Shown piece by piece: positions 1 to 7,127 of a stretch of 17,087 nucleotides of DNA. The notes under the pieces were generated by a model that made no database searches, was not told the origin of the DNA, and saw only the letters and a list, made by a program, of their open reading frames with translations. The position numbers were made by a program, and so were the translations under genes. The stretch is from positions 1 to 17,087 of the forward strand of contig CAYGRM010000119.1 in the NCBI GenBank assembly GCA_964352225.1. The letters are read 5' to 3'. Source of the stretch: CAJQQY01 sp964352225. GTDB taxonomy: Bacteria > Bacteroidota > Bacteroidia > Chitinophagales > Saprospiraceae. Every line of letters starts with the position of its first letter. Position 1 is the stretch's first letter.

Positions 1-36
1 GAGAACCAATAACTCAATAACTATTTATAATTGACC

Positions 37-81
37 AAATGAATTCATTTAGAACTTATATGTTCTTATATGCCTTATATG
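37..81. repeat. Palindrome plus three CTTATATG copies
   Basis: Bases 37-50 (AAATGAATTCATTT) form a perfect 14-bp palindrome. They are followed by three copies of CTTATATG at 55-62, 65-72 and 74-81, and the first lies in a small inverted repeat (AGAAC...GTTCT, 51-66). No gene is visible in 1-135. The block resembles the short repetitive intergenic elements common in Bacteroidota; a regulatory role upstream of the epimerase is possible but not shown. Confidence 0.45.
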
Positions 82-135
82 GTTCAAATAAAATAACAAT
101 ACATTTACAAAAAAAAATCCAACAAAACCCAAATC

Positions 136-216
136 ATGAAATTAAAAAATATTCTATTTTTAATTTTCATTTTAATCTATTTCACCAACTGCCAATCAGA
201 TCACAATTCTAAATAA
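136..216 (+). CDS. Lipoprotein signal-peptide ORF, in frame with galM but ended by TAA
   Basis: This 26-codon frame begins MKLKNILFL, runs through a hydrophobic core and reaches YFTNC with Cys19, then a short polar stretch (QSDHNSK) and TAA at 214-216. It is a textbook Bacteroidota lipoprotein (signal peptidase II) leader. The next codon, 217-219, is the ATG of the aldose epimerase in the same reading frame. Many Bacteroidota aldose epimerases are lipoproteins with just this kind of leader, so the simplest reading is one lipoprotein gene (136-1314) split by a single nonsense codon. A sequencing error, stop readthrough, or a true cytoplasmic version of the enzyme are alternatives. Confidence 0.55.
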   Translation: MKLKNILFLIFILIYFTNCQSDHNSK

Positions 217-1314
217 ATGCAAAACAACGATTCCCTTTCTTTTTCAAAAACTAAATTCGGAACAACTCCAGATGGCGACGTTAACCTTTTTTCCCTAAAA
301 AACAAAAATGGGATGGAAGTCAAAATCACCAACTTCGGTGGAATTATTACTTCCATAATTGTTCCTGATAAAAATGGAAAAATGGCAGATGTCGTTTTAG
401 GTTTTGATAATATAGAACAATATTTAGAACCTCATCCCTACTTTGGAGCAATCATTGGTCGCTACGGAAATAGAATCGCTAAGGGAAAATTCAAATTAGA
501 TAACCTACCTACCGGACAGGCAGGCAATGAATACACATTGGTCAAAAACAATGGAGAAAATCATTTGCATGGTGGAACGAAAGGTTTTGATAAAAAAATT
601 TGGAAGGCGCAAGAGATTAGAACCTCAAGTAAAATCGGAGTAAAAATGTCATACACCAGTCTAGATATGGAAGAAGGCTATCCTGGAAATTTGATAGTAA
701 CCGTTCAATATTACTTAAATAATAAAAATCATTTAGTCATTGCTTACGAAGCCTCATCTGATAAAAAAACTATTTGTAATTTGACTAACCATTCCTATTT
801 CAATTTGGCAGGTGAAGGCAACGGAACAATTCTCAATCATGAATTAACTGTCAATGCTGATAAATTTACACCAACCGATGAAGGGATGATTCCTACTGGT
901 GATTTACAATCAGTCGAGGCAACTCCTTTTGATTTTAAAAATGCTACCCCAATCGGTCAAAGAATTGAAAATGATCATCAGCAATTAAAAAATGGGAATG
1001 GTTACGATCATAATTTCGTTTTAAATGAAAGAAAAAATATAGACAGCGCCGCCTCACTATTTGATCCTGAGAGTGGAAGATTTATGGAAGTTTTCACTAC
1101 GGAACCAGGCGTCCAAATTTATACCGCCAATTCGTTAGATGGTACTTTGATGGGAAAATCAGGAAAACCATATTTAAAAAGAGGAGCCGTTTGTTTAGAA
1201 ACTCAGCACTTTCCTGATTCGCCCAATCAACCTAATTTCCCAAGTACAGTTTTAGAGGCTGGAGAATTATACTTGTCAGCCACCATTTATAAATTTTCTA
1301 TTAAGAAAAATTGA
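217..1314 (+). CDS. galM: Aldose 1-epimerase (mutarotase)
   Basis: This enzyme interconverts alpha and beta anomers of aldoses such as galactose and glucose, feeding sugar catabolism. The 365-aa length is normal for the family. Near the N-terminus are the GGIITSIIVPDKNGK and VVLGFD motifs, then GRYGNRIAKGKF. The catalytic set is visible: NHLHGG (His116/His118), TNHSYFNLAG (His192, the general acid) and CLETQHFPDSPNQPNF (Glu328, the general base). A 7-residue insert (LPTGQAG, about residues 97-103) sits where relatives have a tight turn before EYTL; it is encoded by a small repeat (504-525). As written the protein lacks a signal peptide and would be cytoplasmic, but the frame directly upstream encodes a lipoprotein leader ended by one TAA, so the intact product was probably an exported lipoprotein. 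No operon partner is evident downstream. Confidence 0.93.
   Translation: MQNNDSLSFSKTKFGTTPDGDVNLFSLKNKNGMEVKITNFGGIITSIIVPDKNGKMADVVLGFDNIEQYLEPHPYFGAIIGRYGNRIAKGKFKLDNLPTGQAGNEYTLVKNNGENHLHGGTKGFDKKIWKAQEIRTSSKIGVKMSYTSLDMEEGYPGNLIVTVQYYLNNKNHLVIAYEASSDKKTICNLTNHSYFNLAGEGNGTILNHELTVNADKFTPTDEGMIPTGDLQSVEATPFDFKNATPIGQRIENDHQQLKNGNGYDHNFVLNERKNIDSAASLFDPESGRFMEVFTTEPGVQIYTANSLDGTLMGKSGKPYLKRGAVCLETQHFPDSPNQPNFPSTVLEAGELYLSATIYKFSIKKN
504..525. repeat. 22-bp GC-rich palindromic insert inside galM
   Basis: This GC-rich imperfect palindrome (left arm CCTACCTACC, right arm CAGGCAGGC) lies in an AT-rich gene. It encodes LPTGQAG, a stretch absent from the usual epimerase alignment between KFKLD and NEYTL. 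A related 22-bp element lies at 3876-3897, matching at 16 of 22 positions by hand, and both are followed by AAT. It looks like a short dispersed repeat inserted without breaking the frame. That it is mobile is inference. Confidence 0.5.
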
Positions 1315-1330
1315 ATATCATGTGCCTCCC

Positions 1331-1358
1331 GTAGAGACAAGGCATGCATTGCCTCTAC
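1331..1358. repeat. 28-bp imperfect palindrome between galM and the sigma factor gene
   Basis: The block starts GTAGAGACAAGGCATGC and ends GCATTGCCTCTAC. It is self-complementary over 28 bp except for two mismatched pairs, and is centred on GCATGC. GTAGAG...CTCTAC palindromes of this type occur as dispersed repeats in Bacteroidota and cyanobacteria. No T-tract follows, so a classical terminator is unlikely, though the hairpin may still protect the galM 3' end. The rest of 1359-1504 is AT-rich with no recognisable gene. Confidence 0.5.
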
Positions 1359-1504
1359 CCTAACACACTAACCGAACACTATCAAAAAACAAAAAAATCA
1401 CTACCTTTACAATCCACCTAACTCCCCATATTGAAAAGCATTTTTAATCTTTTTTCCAAAAAAGATGCTTCAATCTATTTACTTTTATAAAAAAAAAATC
1501 ATTT

Positions 1505-2038
1505 ATGATTAAAGATTGTTCCGACACTTCTATCATACAAAATTTGATTGGAGGAAATACAGTTGAAAAAGAAAGAGCATGGTCGTGTATTTTGAATAAA
1601 TGCACGGATTCATTGCGTAGTTATTTAAGGAATAGAGGAGTCGTAGAAGAAGCAGATCGAGAAGATATCATGTATGAATCTATATTCCGATTGATCAAAA
1701 TTATCGAATCTGGATTTGAAATGAAACAAAATGTCTGCGCTATTTTAATGGGCGTTGGTAAAAATGTACATCATGAATTTTTGAGAAAAAAAGCAAAGGA
1801 GAGTAAAATCGAAGAAACTTATACTTCAATTTTGGATAGTCTAGAAGATGATCCACGAGACTATTCTGAGTTTCAAAAAAAATTCCAAAAGCTCGGTGAA
1901 AAATGCAAAATGCTTTTGGACTTAAAATATGTCAAAGGAATGAAGATGAGCGAAATGGGAGAAATGCTTGGGCGAACTTCGACTGGTATAAAAACGGATA
2001 TTCAAGGTTGCAAAAATAAATTAAGGGCTATGGCGTAA
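1505..2038 (+). CDS. ECF-type RNA polymerase sigma factor
   Basis: This 177-aa protein has the size and two-domain layout of an extracytoplasmic-function (sigma-70 family) sigma factor. A region-2-like helical domain (about residues 25-95, with EEADREDIMYESIFRLIKII) is followed by an acidic linker and a region-4 helix-turn-helix (about 125-175, with MLLDLKYVKGMKMSEMGEML, then GIKTDIQGCKNKL). It would direct polymerase to a small regulon in response to an envelope or extracytoplasmic signal. The ATG at 1505 lies in an A-rich leader without a Shine-Dalgarno, as usual in this phylum. The next gene encodes a membrane protein with an anti-sigma-like N-terminus, so the pair probably forms a signalling switch whose first target may be the downstream CHAT/DUF6175 genes. 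The regulon is inference. Confidence 0.85.
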   Translation: MIKDCSDTSIIQNLIGGNTVEKERAWSCILNKCTDSLRSYLRNRGVVEEADREDIMYESIFRLIKIIESGFEMKQNVCAILMGVGKNVHHEFLRKKAKESKIEETYTSILDSLEDDPRDYSEFQKKFQKLGEKCKMLLDLKYVKGMKMSEMGEMLGRTSTGIKTDIQGCKNKLRAMA

Positions 2039-2110
2039 GATGACTTTCCAAGTCGTCCCTTTATAAAACGATTCTTCAAAATCGTAAAAGAGAATTTCAA
2101 ATTAAAGATT

Positions 2111-2869
2111 ATGAAAGATCAAGAAACTTTTATAGACCAATTTTTTAATCGAGAATTAAGCCAAGATGAATTGGTAGAATTCAAAAATCGACTCAACGCT
2201 GATGCAGCGTTTCGAGCAGAAGTTCAGTTTAGAAAAAACTTACAAAAGGTAATTTCCCAAAAAGAAGCAACCGAACAGATCGAAAAAACGGCTACCATAA
2301 AAAAATTAAAAGCACTCCAAAACTCAATAACAAAAATCGAAAACTCCGCTGAAAAGCCACCAGCAAAAGTTAGAAATCTAGGCAGGTGGTTGACTACGGT
2401 TGCTGCCATCGGAGCATTAATTCTAATCGGGTATTTAGGATTTAGAGATACCTCTTCGAATGGACAGAATCTAACTGCAGATTTTTATAAAAATAATTAT
2501 ACGCCTTATGAAGCTGACATTACCTTGAAATCTATTCCTTCTAATTCCTTAATTGCTGAGTTAGACGAAACTTATAAAAACAAAGATTACACCGCTTCGA
2601 TTGAATTAGCTGATAGTGTTTTAAAAGAATTACCCAACGATGCAGAGATACTTTTGATTAAAGGAATTTCTTTATTAGAAAAAAATAAATTGGAGGAATC
2701 CCTAGCAGTCTTCGATTCCATCTCAAATGAATTATACAACGACGAAGCGAATTGGTACGCTGGAATGATCTTGCTAAAACAAAATAAAATTGAAGCTGCA
2801 AAAACTCGTTTTCAAAAAATAAAAGGAGCAAAATATTTAAAGAAATTAGAAAACTTCCAAACAAAATAA
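2111..2869 (+). CDS. Membrane protein with anti-sigma-like N-terminus and TPR-like periplasmic domain
   Basis: This is a 252-aa single-pass protein. Residues 1-55 are charged and helical with the FFNRELSQDELVEFKNRLNAD pattern typical of Bacteroidota proteins encoded beside ECF sigma factors. A transmembrane helix follows at about 91-108 (TTVAAIGALILIGYLGF). The C-terminal half (about 135-250) carries TPR-like helical pairs such as SIELADSVLKELPNDAEILL and AVFDSISNELYNDEANWYAG. The N-terminus would sit in the cytoplasm near the sigma factor and the TPR part in the periplasm. Position (72 bp after the sigma gene, 71 bp before the CHAT gene) and architecture suggest it senses an envelope protein and controls sigma. 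No zinc-binding anti-sigma motif (HxxxCxxC) is present, so the anti-sigma role is inferred from context. Confidence 0.7.
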   Translation: MKDQETFIDQFFNRELSQDELVEFKNRLNADAAFRAEVQFRKNLQKVISQKEATEQIEKTATIKKLKALQNSITKIENSAEKPPAKVRNLGRWLTTVAAIGALILIGYLGFRDTSSNGQNLTADFYKNNYTPYEADITLKSIPSNSLIAELDETYKNKDYTASIELADSVLKELPNDAEILLIKGISLLEKNKLEESLAVFDSISNELYNDEANWYAGMILLKQNKIEAAKTRFQKIKGAKYLKKLENFQTK

Positions 2870-2878
2870 AAAGTAACG

Positions 2879-2921
2879 GGACTCTCCCGAGTCCCGAATA
2901 ATGCAGGACTCGGGAGAGTCC
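2879..2921. repeat. Perfect 16-bp inverted repeat with nested hairpins
   Basis: The arms at 2879-2894 (GGACTCTCCCGAGTCC) and 2906-2921 are exact reverse complements separated by 11 bases. Each arm is itself a hairpin (GGACTC, 4-base loop, GAGTCC). The RNA can therefore fold as one long stem or as two tandem small hairpins. It fills most of the 71-bp gap between the anti-sigma-like and CHAT genes. No T-run follows, so it may modulate operon expression or simply be a dispersed repeat. Confidence 0.6.
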
Positions 2922-2940
2922 TGCTACACGAAAAAACATC

Positions 2941-5223
2941 ATGAGAAAATTTCACTTCGTCATATTATTTCTTTTCAATTTTACGCTTAGCATCTTCGCT
3001 CAGCAAGACGAAGCATTACTAAATTCCATCCTCGATCCAAACGTCGATCTCGAAGAAGCAATCGAAATGATGGCCAAAGATTTTCCCGAATTACTCAACC
3101 CCGTCGTCGATGCAAAAAAGGATTATGAAAAAGCCACAACCCTTGAAAATGCTAGCGAAACGGGACAATACTATCAACAATTAGGTCGTAAATTTTTACA
3201 AAAAAAAGAATACGAGCAAGCTATTTTATATTTAAAAAAATCCATTGAAGCTACTAAAAAAGGGCTAGGTGAAATCGAACGACATCCTAATCTATCCTCA
3301 AAGTATAAAGACCTAGGGTCAGCCTACGAAGGGAATTTAGAAAAAGAAGAAGCCTTAATTTTTTATCAAAAAGGACTTAGATCGGCAGCCATAACATTTG
3401 ATGATGCGGATCTTTTGGCTAATCCAAAAGTAGAAGATTTAATTTCTCCCTTGTTGTCCATTCCCATTTTTGAAGCCAAGGGAAACTTGTTGCTGCAATC
3501 TGATCGAAATGAAAATCAATTGCTCGCTTCTCTCATTGCCTACGAGCGAGCTATCGATATTTTAGAATTAATTTGCAATAAATACCAATCTGAATTTACC
3601 AAGTTACACCTTGGAGAGCAAACGGTTCGAATGACTGAAAAAAGTATTCACGCAGCTCGACAATTATTTCAAATAACGAGAGATAATAAATTCCAAACTA
3701 AAATGTTTTCCCTCGCCGATAAGGGAAAAGCGATGGCATTACGAAGTGCAATTTTGGACGCTAAGGCAAGTAGTCTAAATTCTATCCCTCCCGAAATGTT
3801 GAATCGAGAGCAAAGCCTAAAAATAAAACTAGCTCTGCTCAAGCAACAACTCAAAAAAAGATCCAATACAAATAACCAGGCTGCCGAAGAGGCAGGCAAT
3901 AGTATTGACAAAAAAATATTCAAAACTACGGGGGCACTTTATTTCTTACAAGATTCACTAAAAACATTTTTCCCAGAATATTCTTTTCTAAAAAACTCAG
4001 CACCTTCTTTGGCTTCTGATAGTTTACAAATATTTTTAGAAGGTAAAAATATGGCAGTTCTAGAATACTTCTTTGGCAATAATACAGCTTATGCTTTTGT
4101 CGTTACAGCTGATCATTTTTATGTGGAACAGTTGAATGATTTAGATCAAATTCAAGAAACGGTTTTATCGCTGAGAGAATTAATTCAGTCGATGAGCTTT
4201 AGAACGGATGCTCAAGGTGCTTATCAAAATTTTGTTCGAGATGCGAGTGTTTTGTATAGTTTAGTTTTGGAAGCTCCTTTAAAAAATCTAGATTCAACTG
4301 TTGACGAATTAATTATCATTCCTGATGGCCCGCTATGGTTAGTTCCTTTTGAAATTTTATTGGATGATCAAGCGGCTAACAATCAAGTGAATTTTGGAAC
4401 AGACAACCTCCCCTATTTACTTAAAAAGTTTGCGTTGACTTATGCGCATTCTTCTAGACTTTTATTGGAGCAAAATAATTATAACAATAAAAATACAACT
4501 ATCCCATTTCTAGGCATTGCCCCAGAATTTAATGGAAGAACAGATATGGCGGTTCGCTCATGTTTTGAAGCGGGAGCAAATTTACCTGAGTTAAAACATA
4601 GTGCTCTCGAAGTCGAAAATATCAGTAGCCAATTTAATGGACAATCTTTTTATGGAAATAATGCCACTCGGAATTCATTTTTGCAACTAGCTCCCCAAGC
4701 AGAAATCATTCATCTTTCGACTCACGCTTGCATGAATAATACTGACCCATTGGACAGTCGCATATTTTTTTCCGAAAATGATTTTATAAATACGGAAGAC
4801 ATTTACAACCTCGACATCAATGCAAAAATGACGATGCTTAGCGCGTGTCAAACGGGTTTGGGACGAATTTATAATGGAGAAGGAATGATTAGTTTGGCGA
4901 GGGCGTTTCAATATGCAGGCTGCCCTAGTGTGACCATGAGTCTGTGGTCAGTTGCAGATGCCTCAACTACCGAAATGTCTACACTTTATTATTCGTATTT
5001 GAACGATGGACTCCCTAAAAACAAAGCATTACAGCAAGCAAAATTAGATTTCATCAATGCTCAGTCACCATCTAAACAACATCCTTTCTTTTGGGCAGGA
5101 TTTGTTCATTTGGGTAATTTTAGCCCTATAGGAAAAAGTGGAATGGGAGGAAGTAAATTTTTGTTTTTAGGAATAGGAATGGTTATCTTTTTAGGAATTT
5201 TTGTTTTTGGAAAGAAGAAGTAG
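2941..5223 (+). CDS. Exported TPR-CHAT (caspase-like) protein with C-terminal membrane anchor
   Basis: This 760-aa protein has four visible parts. There is a signal peptide (MRKFHFVILFLFNFTLSIFA, probable cleavage after Ala20) and a TPR/helical region (about 60-350, with TPR-type repeats such as YYQQLGRKFLQKKEYEQAIL). A CHAT domain follows (about 400-730), then a C-terminal transmembrane helix ending in GKKK (about 737-757). CHAT domains are caspase-HetF-type cysteine peptidases. The expected dyad is present, His595 in LSTHAC and Cys636 in LSACQTG, followed by the conserved GEGMISLARAF and SLWSV motifs. The export signal plus tail anchor places the peptidase and TPRs in the periplasm on the inner membrane, unlike the usual cytosolic CHAT proteins. 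It follows a sigma/anti-sigma pair and precedes a secreted DUF6175 gene by 52 bp. Targets are unknown. A 22-bp repeat element lies in frame at about residue 312. Confidence 0.88.
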   Translation: MRKFHFVILFLFNFTLSIFAQQDEALLNSILDPNVDLEEAIEMMAKDFPELLNPVVDAKKDYEKATTLENASETGQYYQQLGRKFLQKKEYEQAILYLKKSIEATKKGLGEIERHPNLSSKYKDLGSAYEGNLEKEEALIFYQKGLRSAAITFDDADLLANPKVEDLISPLLSIPIFEAKGNLLLQSDRNENQLLASLIAYERAIDILELICNKYQSEFTKLHLGEQTVRMTEKSIHAARQLFQITRDNKFQTKMFSLADKGKAMALRSAILDAKASSLNSIPPEMLNREQSLKIKLALLKQQLKKRSNTNNQAAEEAGNSIDKKIFKTTGALYFLQDSLKTFFPEYSFLKNSAPSLASDSLQIFLEGKNMAVLEYFFGNNTAYAFVVTADHFYVEQLNDLDQIQETVLSLRELIQSMSFRTDAQGAYQNFVRDASVLYSLVLEAPLKNLDSTVDELIIIPDGPLWLVPFEILLDDQAANNQVNFGTDNLPYLLKKFALTYAHSSRLLLEQNNYNNKNTTIPFLGIAPEFNGRTDMAVRSCFEAGANLPELKHSALEVENISSQFNGQSFYGNNATRNSFLQLAPQAEIIHLSTHACMNNTDPLDSRIFFSENDFINTEDIYNLDINAKMTMLSACQTGLGRIYNGEGMISLARAFQYAGCPSVTMSLWSVADASTTEMSTLYYSYLNDGLPKNKALQQAKLDFINAQSPSKQHPFFWAGFVHLGNFSPIGKSGMGGSKFLFLGIGMVIFLGIFVFGKKK
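3876..3897. repeat. 22-bp palindromic repeat copy inside the CHAT gene
   Basis: CCAGGCTGCC...GGCAGGC is an imperfect GC-rich palindrome in an AT-rich frame. It encodes QAAEEAG within a low-complexity Asn/Lys-rich linker and is followed by AAT, as is the related element in the epimerase gene (504-525). The frame is intact, so the insertion is tolerated in a flexible linker between the TPR and CHAT parts. Confidence 0.4.
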
Positions 5224-5275
5224 GGGTAATTTTAAGTTAAAATATATTGTTATTACTTATTCAATAGAACAATTT

Positions 5276-6163
5276 ATGAAAATATTTACAACGATCATTT
5301 TTTCACTCTGCCTGACCTTTGCTTCATTTGGTCAAGTGGAAAAACCGGTGGAAAAACCACTCGTTCATCCTACCATTATGGTTATCCCATTTGTAAAAGA
5401 AAATGAGCAACTCCGAACAGTTTACGAGCAAAACGAGAATTTGCATCTACGAGTGGCAGTTACTAAAGTGAAAGAAGCTTTCGAATTCCATTTTATTAAA
5501 ACCGTGGATTTCCGAGCTAAACTCGAACAACTTTCCAATAATAAAATTATGCAAATTGGTACTCAATCTTCGATCAAACAGCAAGTGATCGAACTATCAG
5601 GTGCTGATATTTATGTAGAGGTAGAGTCAAGTATTACGCAAGATGAAAGTGGAAATTCTTCGACGGTAACAGTAACTGCTTATGATGCTTTTTCGGGTCA
5701 AGTATTGGCAACTGATGTAGGAACAACAACCCGATTTTACACTCATAATTTTGCAAGGCTAACAGAAAAAGCAGTTAATGAATTTATCGAAACATTCATG
5801 TATAATATTCGAGACAAGTTTAACCAGATCGTAGAACAAGGTCGAACCGTGGTCGTCAATATTGGTTTTGATGAAAATGCAGCATTAGATATGGATACTG
5901 AAATGGAAAATGGAGAATTATTTTCAGACCTTTTGGAAAAATGGTTTGAAGAAAACTCTTACAATAATTATTTCCATATTCAAGGAGTAACCGCTACTAA
6001 GATGATTTTGGATGAAGTCAGAATCCCTGTAATGCACCCCATAAATGGCCGTACTTATCGAGCAACTCAATTTGCTGGAAAGCTGAGGGCTTTTTTGAAA
6101 AAACAAAATTTGGACGTGACTAGAGATGTGGTGGGAACAACTATTTATATTACCATTAATTAA
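5276..6163 (+). CDS. DUF6175-like secreted protein, copy 1
   Basis: This 295-aa protein starts at ATG 5276. The frame is open further upstream, but only this start gives a clean signal peptide (MKIFTTIIFSLCLTFASFGQ) and avoids overlap with the CHAT gene. The mature part begins with HPTIMVIPFVKE, a beta-strand like the opening of CsgG-fold domains. It continues with SGADIYVEVE, VTAYDAFSGQVLAT, GRTVVVNIGF, the TATKMILDEVRIP block and a terminal GTTIYITIN strand. This pattern matches a Bacteroidota family of secreted proteins of unknown function that I recognise as DUF6175. A clear full-length paralog lies at 11027-11902. It is placed between the CHAT protein and a Cys-repeat protein (7-bp gap downstream), so it likely works in the periplasm in the same system. 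Biochemical role unknown. Confidence 0.8.
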   Translation: MKIFTTIIFSLCLTFASFGQVEKPVEKPLVHPTIMVIPFVKENEQLRTVYEQNENLHLRVAVTKVKEAFEFHFIKTVDFRAKLEQLSNNKIMQIGTQSSIKQQVIELSGADIYVEVESSITQDESGNSSTVTVTAYDAFSGQVLATDVGTTTRFYTHNFARLTEKAVNEFIETFMYNIRDKFNQIVEQGRTVVVNIGFDENAALDMDTEMENGELFSDLLEKWFEENSYNNYFHIQGVTATKMILDEVRIPVMHPINGRTYRATQFAGKLRAFLKKQNLDVTRDVVGTTIYITIN

Positions 6164-6170
6164 AAAAGAT

Positions 6171-7079
6171 ATGATAACTCGAATAATAATTTTAGCACTT
6201 TTGTTTTGTAATTATACTGTTACAAATGCGCAAACCAAGATCGAAAATTTAGATATAAAAATCATGTCCACCCATTTTGACTTGGAGATTCCACCTATTT
6301 ATCATACTAAAGTTGAACGAAAAGTTATTGACATTTTTACTCAAAAAGGCGTCGTGAATGCTAAGGGAAGCACCTTTGCAATTTACCCTTCATTAAGTAT
6401 AATTGAGTTTGATAAAATAGAAGGAATTAAGACTTTGCAAACTGCTCATCTGGAGTTCAGCATAATGGTCAAAAATATTTTCTCCAATGAAGATTTAATC
6501 GTTTTTTCTAAAAATATTTCCGGCGCAGGAAGTACTCAAAAAGCAGCAATCAACAAAGCAATCTCAAGTATCCGACCTAGTCAAAAAGGGTATGAGGATT
6601 TTGTAAATGAATTGTTAGAAAAAATAAATTCCTACTACAACTCTGAATGTGAAACTATCTTGGCAGATGCAAACAAGGCCATGGAAAATAATGAAAATGA
6701 AAAAGCAATCGCCATTTTAAATACGTTACCTAAGTCTTCGAACTGTCGAAAATCTAACGAGAATTTGCTCTCTCAAGCTTTCCAAAAATATCAAAAACAA
6801 AACTGCAATCAACTCATTCAAAAAGCAAATATCGCTGCGATGAAAAAAGATTACAAAAATGCAATTGATTTGTTAGGCCTGGTAGACATTGAGTCTCCGT
6901 GTGCTGAGGATGCCAAAATTGCCTTGAAAGGTATTGCCTCTGCCAACGATGAACAGACCGCAAAAAAGTTAGCTTTTCTAAATAAAGTGTACTCGGATAA
7001 TAAAGACATTCAAAAGGCGAGACAACAATCGATGAATGCGATCAGCAATACTTATATCGAGGGGATTAGTAAGAAGTGA
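6171..7079 (+). CDS. Secreted protein with two Cys-bounded helical repeats
   Basis: This 302-aa protein uses the start at 6171, seven bases after the upstream stop, because it yields a signal peptide (MITRIIILALLFCNYTVTNA, then Q). An upstream in-frame ATG would overlap the DUF6175 gene and bury the leader. Residues 20-150 form an alpha/beta-looking domain resembling the CsgG/LPP20 type of fold (STFAIYPSLSIIEFD, HLEFSIMVKN). The C-terminal part has two TPR-like helical repeats, each framed by cysteines with identical C-x31-C spacing (Cys160-Cys192 and Cys212-Cys244). Each contains an A-N-x-A/I-M...N/Y-x-x-A-I pattern. Paired cysteines in an exported protein suggest disulfides closing each repeat. 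It is the last gene of the sigma-CHAT run and ends at a strong terminator. No precise family recognised. Confidence 0.72.
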   Translation: MITRIIILALLFCNYTVTNAQTKIENLDIKIMSTHFDLEIPPIYHTKVERKVIDIFTQKGVVNAKGSTFAIYPSLSIIEFDKIEGIKTLQTAHLEFSIMVKNIFSNEDLIVFSKNISGAGSTQKAAINKAISSIRPSQKGYEDFVNELLEKINSYYNSECETILADANKAMENNENEKAIAILNTLPKSSNCRKSNENLLSQAFQKYQKQNCNQLIQKANIAAMKKDYKNAIDLLGLVDIESPCAEDAKIALKGIASANDEQTAKKLAFLNKVYSDNKDIQKARQQSMNAISNTYIEGISKK

Positions 7080-7127
7080 TTTTTTTGCCGCTGACTTTCG
7101 TAGGATAAAAAGTTAGCGGCAAAAAAA
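7080..7127. terminator. Bidirectional intrinsic terminator
   Basis: The 17-base arms 7080-7096 (TTTTTTTGCCGCTGACT) and 7111-7127 are complementary apart from one G/T-type mismatch. They enclose a 14-base loop and are flanked by T7 on one strand and A7 on the other. The structure lies exactly between the stop of the plus-strand gene (7079) and the stop of the convergent minus-strand gene (7128), so it ends transcription from both sides. Confidence 0.9.

Noticed and set aside
37..81. CRISPR-like array from the three CTTATATG copies
   Set aside because: The copies are 8 bp with 1-2 bp gaps, with no spacer-sized intervals and no cas genes.
2658..2942. Minus-strand frame across the nested hairpin repeat
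   Set aside because: It overlaps the TPR part of the anti-sigma-like gene on the opposite strand and its translation is low-complexity; considered a shadow.
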